Shown here in pieces: positions 32,799 to 41,010 of a DNA stretch of 64,000 bases. The stretch covers positions 35,510 to 99,509 of the forward strand of contig JAFUPT010000101.1 of NCBI GenBank assembly GCA_017481065.1, read 5' to 3'. The notes under the pieces are model-generated. The model did no database searches. It worked only from the letters and a program-made list of their open reading frames with translations, and was not told where the DNA came from. Source of the DNA: Clostridia bacterium (GTDB lineage Bacteria > Bacillota_A > Clostridia > Christensenellales > Aristaeellaceae). The stretch's first letter is position 1. The number at the start of each line of letters is the position of its first letter. The position numbers and the translations under genes are program-made.

Positions 32799-34886
32799 TT
32801 AGTACACAATAATCTTCGTATTCATCGGGCAATTGGTGTACAGCCACTTCGCGTCTTCAACGCTCAGGCGCACGCAGCCATGGGAGGCCTTCCTGCCGAG
32901 GTTGTTCACGCTGGACTGGGTCACCGGGCCGTTGGGATCGTTGTACAGCACCGAGTGGAACATGATATCGCCCTCAATATAGTAGGCGTACTGCGCCCAG
33001 CACTTGTACTTCTTGAAGTAGTGCCATCTCGCGCCGGGACCAGTGGTGGCCTGGTAAGTTCCCTTCGGGGTGGGAGTAACATCCTTGCCGGTGGAGCACT
33101 TCATGGTGCGCTCCAGCACGGTGTATTCGTTGTTGTCATCAAGGCCGTAGGCGTAAACCCGCTGGTCCGCAATGGAAACCTTCAGCACATAGGGCTTAAG
33201 CGCCTTCTGTGCCTCTCCGGAGAAGAGCACTTCCATGGTCGCCTGGTCTGCAACGCCGGTCTGCTCCAGCTTGTGCCGCTTCTGGAAGGCGGTGATGGCT
33301 TCCTTGGTCTTTGCGCCGTAATTGCCATCATAGCTGCCGAACAGGTATTCCAGTCCGCCCAGCCTGCGCTGCAGGCGGATTACATCGCGGCCCTTATCGC
33401 CGCTGTCCAGGGTATCGGGAACCGCCGGGAAATCGTTGGAGTAGAGCGCATCCAGCAGCATGGGATCGGCCACCCCGTTCACCACGGTGCTGATCTCATC
33501 GCTCAGATCCGCCTGCGCATCGGCTGCAATGCCCTGCTCAGCGCGAATTGCCTCCTCCTCCAGCTCCCGCACATACTTCTGCAGGGTCTCCACGGCGCTC
33601 TGGGTGCCCATGCCGTAGGTGCCGTCCGCGCTGATGTTGGCAAAGCCCAGCTCACGCAGTCGGGTCTGCAGCGCCTTTACCTCGTCGCCGCTGGATTCCA
33701 TGGTCAGCAGAGGATGATCCGGCGCCACGGCGTCCCCGGAGAAAATCTTATTCAAGGTTCCGGCGTCGGCAATACCGGTCTTTTCAAGTCCATTGTAATG
33801 CTGGAAGATGCGCACCGCATAAGCAGTATCGCCGCCATAATTGCCGTCAGCCGCAGTGGCCGTGCAGCCCAGGTTCAGAAGCCGGGTCTGCAGGCGCTTT
33901 ACATCGCTTCCGCTGTCGCCGCTGTTCAGACTGCGGCGCACGGCGATGAATTCATCGGAGTATAGGTATGCCTGCAGCAGTGCATCCGCCACGCCGTCCA
34001 CCTGGGTCACAGGCTCCAGGATGCGCACATCCGTGGCCACCGCCATGGGCTCCTCGGTGGGAACCGGGGTGGGTTCGGGGGTAGGTTCTGCGGTCTGCTT
34101 GGGAATCAGGGTCAGCTCATGCCCGCTCTGCATCACCGGCTGCACGTTCAGCGTCTCCACCGGCTCAATGGTGGGAAGCTCGGTGGGCGCGATGGTTGCG
34201 GTTATCGCCGGGCGGCTGTCGATCAGATCCTGCTCCAGTTCCCGGATATATTCCTCCAGCTCCTTGACCGCGCTCTCGGTATTCGCGCCGAAGTAGCCGT
34301 CCGCGCCGCCGGAGAGGAAGCCCAGCTCGATCAGCTTCTGCTGCAAAGCCTTGGTGGCCTCGCCATTCTTGTTCAGTTTCAGTTCCGGGTAAAACGGAGT
34401 GGATACGCGAATCATCGCCACGGAAACATTATCCAGCGCCCACACCGGCTTCTCCGCGCCGCTCATATCCGCCCGGGCGGACCTGCGCGCGCTGCTGATG
34501 GCCCTGTCGATTGCCTTGGCAAGGGCCTCGGAATCGCTACCTGCGCTGCGCGCAGCCTCGGTCACGATGTCGCCCAGCCACTGCTTCACGCTGCTCCAAT
34601 CGGCAATATCCTCGCCCGCTGCCTCGAATACAAATTCACAGCCGTAGGAAACGCCATTCACAGCCAATTCGCAGGCGATCTCATGCGTGTTAACTTCCAC
34701 GCCCTCTTCATAGGTATTTTCGTAGCGGATCTCGGTGGTCTTGGGTACGTCCGCCGGGTCCATCAGCTTCAGCAAGTCTGCCTGCCACGCAGCCTCTGCC
34801 GCCTGCTCCGCCTCCGTAAAGAACATCACGGAAGTCAGCAGCGCCAGCGCCAGTACCGCGGCCAGCAGGATGCGGATTTTCTTCAT
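32799..34886 (-). CDS. L,D-transpeptidase with peptidoglycan-binding repeats
   Basis: A 695-residue exported enzyme. It has an N-terminal signal or anchor helix (IRILLAAVLALALLTSVMFF), about four peptidoglycan_binding_1 units (LQQKLIELGFLSGGADGYFG, LQTRLLNLGC, LQTRLRELGFANISADGTYG, LQRRLGGLEYLFGSYDGNYG), a low-complexity P/T/E linker (EPTPEPTPVPTEEP) and a C-terminal YkuD domain. The catalytic signature is intact: FHSVLYN and ASHGCVRLSVEDAKWLY with Cys in HGC. It forms 3-3 crosslinks or attaches proteins in the wall or cortex. GGAGG precedes the start. Confidence 0.92.
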   Translation of the reverse strand: MKKIRILLAAVLALALLTSVMFFTEAEQAAEAAWQADLLKLMDPADVPKTTEIRYENTYEEGVEVNTHEIACELAVNGVSYGCEFVFEAAGEDIADWSSVKQWLGDIVTEAARSAGSDSEALAKAIDRAISSARRSARADMSGAEKPVWALDNVSVAMIRVSTPFYPELKLNKNGEATKALQQKLIELGFLSGGADGYFGANTESAVKELEEYIRELEQDLIDSRPAITATIAPTELPTIEPVETLNVQPVMQSGHELTLIPKQTAEPTPEPTPVPTEEPMAVATDVRILEPVTQVDGVADALLQAYLYSDEFIAVRRSLNSGDSGSDVKRLQTRLLNLGCTATAADGNYGGDTAYAVRIFQHYNGLEKTGIADAGTLNKIFSGDAVAPDHPLLTMESSGDEVKALQTRLRELGFANISADGTYGMGTQSAVETLQKYVRELEEEAIRAEQGIAADAQADLSDEISTVVNGVADPMLLDALYSNDFPAVPDTLDSGDKGRDVIRLQRRLGGLEYLFGSYDGNYGAKTKEAITAFQKRHKLEQTGVADQATMEVLFSGEAQKALKPYVLKVSIADQRVYAYGLDDNNEYTVLERTMKCSTGKDVTPTPKGTYQATTGPGARWHYFKKYKCWAQYAYYIEGDIMFHSVLYNDPNGPVTQSSVNNLGRKASHGCVRLSVEDAKWLYTNCPMNTKIIVY

Positions 34887-35010
34887 TCAAATACCTCCGA
34901 AGCATTTTCTTGCATCGCATTTCGTTGCATTGTTATAGACGCAATTATACCTTGCCAGGTTGCAATTTTGTGTTGTAACATTGCGGTATTTTTCTGGCAA
35001 AATTTGGAAA

Positions 35011-35040
35011 TTGCGCCATTATATGGAAATATGGTATAAT
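35011..35040 (+). promoter_or_regulatory. Promoter of the YjbR-like gene
   Basis: TTGCGC (35011-35016), 18-base spacer and perfect TATAAT (35035-35040), 29 bases before the start codon. Confidence 0.65.
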
Positions 35041-35069
35041 CCCTTCATCAAATACATGGAGGTATCCGC

Positions 35070-35420
35070 ATGCGCACCCGCGAAGAAGCCATTGCCGCCT
35101 GCCTTTCCTTCCCCGACGCCTTCGAAGACTACCCCTTCTCCGATCTCAATTACACCGCCATGCGCCACAAAACCAATCAAAAAACCTTCGCATTCATCCT
35201 CGAACGCGAAGGAAAAATCTGGATCAACCTGAAAGTCGATCCCCAGTGGCGCAATTTCTGGATCGACGCCTACGAAGCCGTCGTCCCCGGCTACCATATG
35301 AACAAAACCCACTGGATCAGCGTAATCCTCGACGGCAGCATGACGGACGGGCAGATCATACCACTCATTGAGGAGAGCTACAACATTACCCAGAGCAAGA
35401 AGAGGAGCAAAAACAAATGA
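35070..35420 (+). CDS. MmcQ/YjbR family protein
   Basis: A 116-residue protein of the MmcQ/YjbR fold (CyaY-like double-wing). It begins TREEAIAACLSFPDAFEDYP and has the typical FAFILEREGKIWINLKVDP strand pair and PGYHMNKTHWISVIL segment. Members are thought to bind DNA, but no function is established. GGAGG lies eight bases before the ATG. The end overlaps the start of the following lipoprotein gene (ATGA). Confidence 0.88.
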   Translation: MRTREEAIAACLSFPDAFEDYPFSDLNYTAMRHKTNQKTFAFILEREGKIWINLKVDPQWRNFWIDAYEAVVPGYHMNKTHWISVILDGSMTDGQIIPLIEESYNITQSKKRSKNK

Positions 35421-35794
35421 AAAAATTTCTTTTCCTGATTTTGGCTGTCCTTTTGGTCCTCAGCCTCGCAGCCTGCAAGCCCATTTCCACAGGAGATGCG
35501 GGCAGCGAAGCCGTGCAGCTTCTGGCAGACAACAGCGCCGCCGCCCGCGCATACGCCGATCCCCTCTTTTCCAGATATATGGCCGGGCAGGGAATTTCTG
35601 ATTACACCATCGAAAAAACTGCCTACGGCTTTTTCACCTCCGATACCCCGGATTCGGTTTATGTGGTCGCCTACCTCTACTCCGTAGGCGGCAGTGCGGA
35701 TATATACGGCTACAAGATCAGCGTGGATGAAAATCAAATCTGCGTCGTGCTGGATGAAGGCGCGGATGTAGGCCGTCTCTTACTCGGCGAGTAA
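35417..35794 (+). CDS. Small lipoprotein of unknown function
   Basis: A 125-residue predicted lipoprotein. The signal peptide FLFLILAVLLVLSLAAC ends in a LAAC lipobox, so the mature protein would be anchored at Cys20. The mature part has no motif I recognise; it ends in alternating beta-like segments (VYVVAYLYSVGGSADIYGYK). It is translationally coupled to the YjbR-like gene through an ATGA overlap. Confidence 0.8.
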   Translation: MKKFLFLILAVLLVLSLAACKPISTGDAGSEAVQLLADNSAAARAYADPLFSRYMAGQGISDYTIEKTAYGFFTSDTPDSVYVVAYLYSVGGSADIYGYKISVDENQICVVLDEGADVGRLLLGE

Positions 35795-35804
35795 AGGCAT
35801 GCAA

Positions 35805-35833
35805 ACAGGGCGGAACCCCCGGTTCCGCCCTGT
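35805..35833. terminator. Bidirectional terminator
   Basis: ACAGGGCGGAACC pairs with GGTTCCGCCCTGT around CCC, between the lipoprotein gene and the convergent SSB-like gene. The plus-strand side continues AATAATTTTAATTT. Confidence 0.85.
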
Positions 35834-35840
35834 AATAATT

Positions 35841-36524
35841 TTAATTTGTTAGGTTTTCGCTGGGCTGCGCCTCCTGCGCGGCATGCATAAAGCCCGCTGC
35901 CGGGAAGCCGGTGTCCGCCTCGGCGGCCTCCAGCGTGAAGGCCGATACCTCGTAGGCGTTGCGCACCATGTATTCGCCGTTTTCCAATAGTTTCTGGTAT
36001 TCCCGGGATTGCAGCCTGCCCGTCAGCCGCACCCGGTCGCCCACCTTGAAGCGGGATGCATACTGGGCGTTCCTGCCCCATGCGATGCAGGGGATATAAT
36101 CGCTCTTGCCGAATGCCCGGTTCACTGCCAGCATCATATCGCAGATTTCCCTGCCGAAGGGCGTGGAGCGGTAAATCGGCGGTTTGCAGAGCACGCCGGT
36201 GAGGGTCACACGGTTCATGGTATCATTTTCCTGGGTTTCCACCATGCTCTGGGCAAAGAGTGTCACCATCAGTCGCCCATTTCCATCCACCACCTTGTTG
36301 TAGGAGCGCACCTGTCCGGTCATCAGGATCATGTTTCCCTGGCTTAAATCCGTCACTGCCAGCAATTTTCCGGGAATGGTCACCGGCAGCCTGTCCACTG
36401 CGCCGGAGAGCCGCTTTACCAGCAGCGTACCCGCATAAAAGGGTTCATTCATCACTTCGTGGCTCAGTTCCAGACCTTCTTCCAGCCGCCCCGCGGCAAC
36501 GATTCGATTGTTGGGGTTTTCCAT
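35841..36524 (-). CDS. SSB-like protein with two OB-fold regions
   Basis: A 227-residue protein. Residues from about 103 match a single-stranded DNA-binding OB fold (NRVTLTGVLCKPPIYRSTPF, DMMLAVNRAFGKSDYIPCIA, RVRLTGRLQSREY). Residues 1-100 look like a second, degenerate copy (RLPVTIPGKLLAV, MILMTGQVRSYNKVV). The C-terminus NLTN lacks the acidic DDDIPF-type tail of replication SSB, so this is probably an accessory SSB rather than the essential one. It is near the dinB-like gene but has its own upstream region. Confidence 0.78.
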   Translation of the reverse strand: MENPNNRIVAAGRLEEGLELSHEVMNEPFYAGTLLVKRLSGAVDRLPVTIPGKLLAVTDLSQGNMILMTGQVRSYNKVVDGNGRLMVTLFAQSMVETQENDTMNRVTLTGVLCKPPIYRSTPFGREICDMMLAVNRAFGKSDYIPCIAWGRNAQYASRFKVGDRVRLTGRLQSREYQKLLENGEYMVRNAYEVSAFTLEAAEADTGFPAAGFMHAAQEAQPSENLTN

Positions 36525-36602
36525 CGTATCACCTCTGGTTGATTTCAGAATGTGTTATTCCCTATATCTTATGCACCCCAGAGACAGAATATTCCTAAAT
36601 TT

Positions 36603-36839
36603 TTATCTCGCCTCCACAAACCATTTTCCCTCGTCCTCAAATAGATAGGTTTCCCTGCCCAGTATCCGCACCGTGTAGCGCATGCCCTGGCCGCCTGCCT
36701 TGGTGGAGGCCGCCCGGCGCACATCCAGCAACCGGTCTACCTCGAAGCGCCGTCCATCCTCCCATTCCACCCGCATCGGGCAGATGCCGCCATCGATATC
36801 GAAGGCCGCAACCACCTTCACATAAACCCGTCTTGCCAT
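36603..36839 (-). CDS. Small conserved protein downstream of the Y-family polymerase gene
   Basis: A 78-residue protein I cannot assign. It is basic at the N-terminus (MARRVYVKVVAAFDIDGG) and ends with a predicted beta-rich stretch (RYTVRILGRETYLFEDEGKW). The ATG at 36839 has GGAGG seven bases upstream, so I reject the longer reading. It is 14 bases downstream of the polymerase gene and on the same strand, so it is probably in the LexA-controlled transcript. Confidence 0.7.
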   Translation of the reverse strand: MARRVYVKVVAAFDIDGGICPMRVEWEDGRRFEVDRLLDVRRAASTKAGGQGMRYTVRILGRETYLFEDEGKWFVEAR

Positions 36840-36853
36840 ATTTTTCCCTCCGT

Positions 36854-38083
36854 TCATTTCCTCCAACCGATGGGATGGATCACATGATCCTCCCGTGGAT
36901 TGATTGCATTCAATCCCTCGTCCGCCAGCAGACTCGCCCGGCTGATGGCATAGTGCCCGAACCTGCGGCGTATGTCCCCCACCGCCTGTTCCAGATCATA
37001 TCTGCGCTCGCTGCCATCCGAAAACATGCTCAGCTGCTGCTGGGCGTCCCCGCTCTCCAGCCCGGAAACGCTCACGCCCAGGCTGCGTATCGGCCGCTCC
37101 CAGCGGTACCTGCCGGAAAAGAGCTGCTGGGCAACCGCGGCAATCTCGTTGGAGAGCGCCGTGCTCCGCTTCAACTTCTTCTGGGAAGTGAAGCTGTTCA
37201 GATCGCAGTCCCGCACATAGAGCGTCACCACATCCCCCCGCAAGTCCTGCGAGCGCAGCCGCTCGGCCACGCTCTCGGCAAGCAGCAGCAGAACCAGGTG
37301 CACATCGTGGTCGTTCACCAAATCCCGGGGCGTAGTGGTGCTGTTTCCCACCGATTTCACCATCGCCGCTTCCCCCATGGCCAGCACGGGAGACGTATCC
37401 TTCCCCTGGGCAAAGTTCCATATCATCTCTCCATTTTTGCCGAGGGCAAATCGCAGCGCCGCCCGGTCGCAGTTGGCGAGATCGCCGATGGTGCGTATGT
37501 TGCGGCTGTACAGCTTCCGCTTCGTCGCCGGCCCCACAAACAGCAATTCCTCCACCGGTAGCGGCCACACCTTGTCCCGGAAGTTCTCCGGGGAAATCAC
37601 GGTGGTCGCATCCGGCTTCTTCATGTCGCTTCCCAGCTTGGCAAATATCTTGTTGAAGGATACGCCTACGGACAGCGTGAGCCCCAGCTCCTCCTTCGCC
37701 CGCCGCAGCAGTTAATCGGCAATCTGCTCGCCTCTCTTGTTGTGGCCGGTCACATCCAGCCATGCCTCATCCAGCCCAAAGGGCTCGATAAAATCGGTGT
37801 ACTCGGCATAAATCTGGCGCATCATCCGGGCAAAGTGCATGTATCTCTTGAAATTTGGCGGCAGCACCCTGAGATCCGGGCATTTCTGCTTCGCCTGCCA
37901 TATGGCCTCGCCGGTCTTCACCCCCAGCTTCTTCGCCCTTTCATTCTTCGCCAGCACGATGCCGTGCCGCGCCTCCGGATCGCCGCATACCGCCAGCGGG
38001 CATTCCCGCAGCTCCGGCTCGTACACGCATTCCACGCTGGCATAAAAATTGTTCAGGTCGCTGTGCAGTATGCAGCGCATCAT
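36854..38083 (-). pseudogene. Y-family DNA polymerase (DinB/UmuC type) with one in-frame stop
   Basis: Both parts read in the same frame: codons for MRCILHSDLNNFYASVE and GLDEAWLDVTG (palm, catalytic Asp-Glu), then TAA at 37712-37714, then LLRRAKEELGLTLSVGVSFN and a full C-terminal half with FVGPATKRKLY (helix-hairpin) and little-finger domain. The stop falls where homologues read IADEIR-like sequence, so a GAA-to-TAA change would explain it. The rest is intact over about 408 codons. Either the gene is recently inactivated, a fragment restarts at Met 37624, or there is a sequencing error. Two LexA-type boxes lie upstream. Confidence 0.85.
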
Positions 38084-38099
38084 CTCTCACTTCCTATAT

Positions 38100-38150
38100 C
38101 GAACACATGTTCTATATCTGTATTATAGCACATATGTTCGATTTTCGCAA
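38100..38150 (-). promoter_or_regulatory. SOS promoter with LexA (DinR) boxes, dinB-like gene
   Basis: CGAACACATGTTCT (38100-38113) matches the Firmicute LexA consensus CGAACRNRYGTTYC at all but the last base. A second box, AGCACATATGTTCG (38127-38140), matches at 12 of 14. On the minus strand TTGCGA (38145-38150) and TATAAT (38122-38127) are 17 bases apart, so both boxes overlap the promoter or transcription start. Confidence 0.85.
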
Positions 38151-38198
38151 TCGAACATGGGATTAAATCACCCTGGGAATTTCTGCCGGAAAATCATC

Positions 38199-38227
38199 TT
38201 GTGGCAGCCTGCATTTCATGCTATAAT
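38199..38227 (+). promoter_or_regulatory. Promoter of the DNA methyltransferase gene
   Basis: TTGTGG (38199-38204), 17-base spacer, TATAAT (38222-38227) with extended TGC; 35 bases before the start codon and divergent from the dinB-like gene. Confidence 0.75.
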
Positions 38228-38261
38228 GATCGGTAGAATGCAATCAACCGGAGGTAAACAG

Positions 38262-39503
38262 ATGAAGCCGAGAAAAATCGCAATCACTGCCGAGCGGCAC
38301 GAAGGCCATGGCTCCAAGGGCCGCTTCATGCTCTGCGATACCATCAATGGGCTGGATTCCCTGCTGGAGACCCACGGGGAGCAGGTCAAGCTCATTTACC
38401 TCGATCCTCCGTTCCAGACCGGCGAAAAATTCGTGATGCGCGTGCGCGTGGGCGAGGAAGAATGGAAATCCGGCAAGGGCAGCCTCATCCTCGAAACCTT
38501 CAACGATTCCATGACCCGCGCTTCCTTCCTCGAAATGATGCGCAGCGTGCTCACCCGCTGCTACAAACTGCTCCGCCCGGACGGCATGCTCTTCCTCCAC
38601 ATCGATTACCGCACCCATCCCTACCTGCGGCTGATGCTGGATGAAATCTTCGGCGAGGAAAACTTCTTAAATGAAATTATCTGGGTCTACCAGTCCGGCG
38701 GCCGCACGCTGAAGCATTTCAGCAGGAAGCACGATGTCATCCTGTTCTACCGCAAATCCGCCCAATATGATTTCAACGTAGAGGAAGTTATGGCCCCGCC
38801 CACCGAGCCCCGCAGCAACCATATGCGCCGCCATGTGGACCCGGATGGCCGCGTCTACCGCTCCATCCGCACCGGCGGCAGGGTTTATACCTATTATGAT
38901 GACGATCCGGTTGCCCCCACCGATGTGTGGAACGACCTCTCACACCTGCAGCAGAAGGATCCGGAGCGCACGGGCTATGATACCCAGAAGCCCCTCTCCC
39001 TACTGGAGCGCATCGTGAAGTGCGGCTCCCGGGCAGGCGAACTGGTGCTGGATCCCTTTGCCGGCAGCTCCACCACCCTGGAAGCCGCCCGGCGCAACGG
39101 CCGCAATTTCATCGGTATCGACCGCTGTCCCATGACGCTGAACATCGCCCGCAAGCGGCTCTTCGGCGCGGAATATGCGCTGGAATACCCCGCCTTCGAG
39201 GGTGAGCCCGTGTGCGAGGCCAGCGCCATCCCCGGCGTGGGCTTCTACCACGTCACCCTGGAGCGCTTCGATCTCGAGCCCGGGCTCTGCAAGCGCGGCT
39301 TCTCCGGCCTCGAGGGCGTGGACAACTGGTCCGTGGGCTACATCCGCAGCGGCGAATACACCGCCATGGCGGACGCCGTGCGCACCAAGCGCAATCCCGC
39401 GCTGAAGGAAACGCTGGACGCCCCGGTTTACTCCGGCCAGCTGGCCATCTGCGTGAGCGACGTAACCGGCCGCTGCTTCTGCTACGAAATCGACCCCGAA
39501 TGA
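38262..39503 (+). CDS. DNA (N4-cytosine or N6-adenine) methyltransferase, orphan
   Basis: A 413-residue methyltransferase. Motif IV is LIYLDPPFQTGEKF (DPPF), the motif I equivalent is VLDPFAGSSTTLEAARRNGR, and DTQKPLSLLERIVK lies just before it; IV preceding I defines the beta class. The region between (residues about 150-270) would contain the target recognition domain. No restriction endonuclease gene lies nearby, so it is an orphan enzyme whose site I cannot predict. The C-terminal 110 residues are beyond the normal catalytic core. GGAGG is seven bases upstream of the ATG. Confidence 0.85.
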   Translation: MKPRKIAITAERHEGHGSKGRFMLCDTINGLDSLLETHGEQVKLIYLDPPFQTGEKFVMRVRVGEEEWKSGKGSLILETFNDSMTRASFLEMMRSVLTRCYKLLRPDGMLFLHIDYRTHPYLRLMLDEIFGEENFLNEIIWVYQSGGRTLKHFSRKHDVILFYRKSAQYDFNVEEVMAPPTEPRSNHMRRHVDPDGRVYRSIRTGGRVYTYYDDDPVAPTDVWNDLSHLQQKDPERTGYDTQKPLSLLERIVKCGSRAGELVLDPFAGSSTTLEAARRNGRNFIGIDRCPMTLNIARKRLFGAEYALEYPAFEGEPVCEASAIPGVGFYHVTLERFDLEPGLCKRGFSGLEGVDNWSVGYIRSGEYTAMADAVRTKRNPALKETLDAPVYSGQLAICVSDVTGRCFCYEIDPE

Positions 39504-39596
39504 TCAACTGTATTTAACATAGAAGCGCTATAATAAATTGATTCTGGCTTAATAATCCGGGATTAGAATAAACACAAGAAAACAGGAGGCGCCCCT

Positions 39597-39794
39597 ATGC
39601 TGCTCAACATCGGCGATCTGGTGAAGATGCGCAAGCCGCACCCCTGCGGAAATGATCTCTGGGTCATCACCTATGTGGGCGCAGATATCAAGATGCGCTG
39701 CGAAAAGTGCAGCCGCACCGTGATGCTGGACCGCCCCACCTTCGAAAAGCGGGTCAAGAAGCTGGTCACCCCGGCTCCCGAAACCGAGGCATGA
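39597..39794 (+). CDS. DUF951-type small protein
   Basis: A 65-residue protein with the DUF951 layout: LNIGDLVKMRKPHPCGNDLW, DIKMRCEKCSRTVMLDRPTF. The Cys pattern (one Cys, then CxxC) could form a small zinc site. Function is unknown; relatives are widespread in Firmicutes. AGGAGG lies nine bases before the ATG, and the stop overlaps the start of the signal peptidase gene. Confidence 0.88.
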   Translation: MLLNIGDLVKMRKPHPCGNDLWVITYVGADIKMRCEKCSRTVMLDRPTFEKRVKKLVTPAPETEA

Positions 39795-40270
39795 GGAAAA
39801 ATGCCTTCTGGATCGCTGCCGCCGCGCTGGCGCTCGCGATCCTGCTGCTGCGCTTTGCCCTGTTCCACACGGCGCGCATCGAGGGCAGTTCCATGGAAAG
39901 CACCCTCTCCAGCGGCGATATCGTGCTGGTAAGCCGGCTATATGCCGCGCCGGAGCGCTTTGATATCGTGGAATGCCGCTTCCCCGGCAGGAGCGATACC
40001 TACATAAAGCGCGTAATCGGCCTTCCGGGAGAGGAAATTTTCCTCTCCGGCTACAGCCTCACCATCAACGGCGAGACCATGCTCGAAACCTACCTCTCCA
40101 GCCCAGCAGAGGATTACAGCATCATCCTCGGGGAAGATGAATACCTGGTCCTCGGCGATAACCGCGCCGAGAGCTATGATTCCCGGGAGGAGGATATGGG
40201 CCTGCTCCGCCGGGAGGATTTCATCGGAAAGGTGCAGCTCGTGCTCTGGCCCTTCCGCAACGTAGAATAA
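39791..40270 (+). CDS. lepB: Signal peptidase I (short form)
   Basis: A 159-residue type I signal peptidase with one N-terminal anchor helix. The serine nucleophile is in GSSMESTLSSGDIVLV, and the general-base lysine is in TYIKRVIGLPGEEI; GDNRAESYDSR is the third conserved box. The start at 39791 overlaps the DUF951-type stop (ATGA); the longer reading upstream runs through that gene. It cleaves signal peptides at the outer face of the membrane. A second signal peptidase is encoded immediately downstream. Confidence 0.92.
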   Translation: MRKNAFWIAAAALALAILLLRFALFHTARIEGSSMESTLSSGDIVLVSRLYAAPERFDIVECRFPGRSDTYIKRVIGLPGEEIFLSGYSLTINGETMLETYLSSPAEDYSIILGEDEYLVLGDNRAESYDSREEDMGLLRREDFIGKVQLVLWPFRNVE

Positions 40271-40304
40271 AAATGATTTCATAATAGAAACGAGGTACCT
40301 TGCA

Positions 40305-40997
40305 ATGGAGGAAAACAAGAACCTGAACGGCGAAAACCTGTCCGTGGACGAGGCCGTGGAAACCGTGCTGCAGGAATCCGGTGAACAGCAGCCCGATACT
40401 CCCAAGAAGAAAAGCTGGAAGCAGGAAGTTCGCGAATGGGTTATTTCCATCGCAGTCGCCCTGCTGGTGGTGTTCGTCGTGCGCACCTTCCTGTTCCAGA
40501 TCATCCGCGTGGACGGCGATTCCATGAGCACTACCCTGCTGGATGGCGAGCGCCTGTTCGTCACCGTGGCGGATGTGAAGCTCAATGGCGTTGAGCGCGG
40601 CGATATCGTAATCTGCCATTATCCCAACCGCGGCAAGACCAATTTCGTCAAGCGCGTGGTTGCCATGCCCGGCGACCAGGTGTACCGCGAGTTCGGCGTC
40701 ACCCACGTCGTATATGAAACCACCGATGAAAACGGCGAAACCATCACCGTGGATGAAATGATGGATGAGCGCTGGGCCCTCTATTTCATCGGCGGCTCCA
40801 CCGATGATTACGCGCCCTATACCCTCGGCGAGGATGAATATTTCGTCGTGGGCGATAACCGCTACAACAGCCATGATTCCCGCGACTGGAATGATTCCAG
40901 CTCCAGCAACGATGTCGGCCCCATCACCGGCGATATGATCGTCGGCAAGGTACATTCCGTCATCTGGCCGCTGAGCGAAATCCGCATCCCGGAATGA
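40305..40997 (+). CDS. lepB: Signal peptidase I (long form)
   Basis: A 230-residue type I signal peptidase. A 40-residue acidic, disordered cytoplasmic N-terminus precedes the anchor helix (ISIAVALLVVFVVRTFLF). Catalytic motifs GDSMSTTLLDGERLFV and NFVKRVVAMPGDQVY are intact, and the C-terminal box is GDNRYNSHDSRD. It carries an extra insertion after the lysine motif relative to its neighbour. Paralogues of this kind often divide substrates or growth phases. It is in the same direction and 34 bases after the short form. Confidence 0.93.
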   Translation: MEENKNLNGENLSVDEAVETVLQESGEQQPDTPKKKSWKQEVREWVISIAVALLVVFVVRTFLFQIIRVDGDSMSTTLLDGERLFVTVADVKLNGVERGDIVICHYPNRGKTNFVKRVVAMPGDQVYREFGVTHVVYETTDENGETITVDEMMDERWALYFIGGSTDDYAPYTLGEDEYFVVGDNRYNSHDSRDWNDSSSSNDVGPITGDMIVGKVHSVIWPLSEIRIPE

Positions 40998-41010
40998 TGA
41001 GGTGGTCCCC

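Noticed and set aside
37712..37714. Selenocysteine or pyrrolysine at the in-frame stop of the polymerase gene
   Set aside because: The codon is TAA, not TGA or TAG, and there is no downstream hairpin of SECIS type at the right place.
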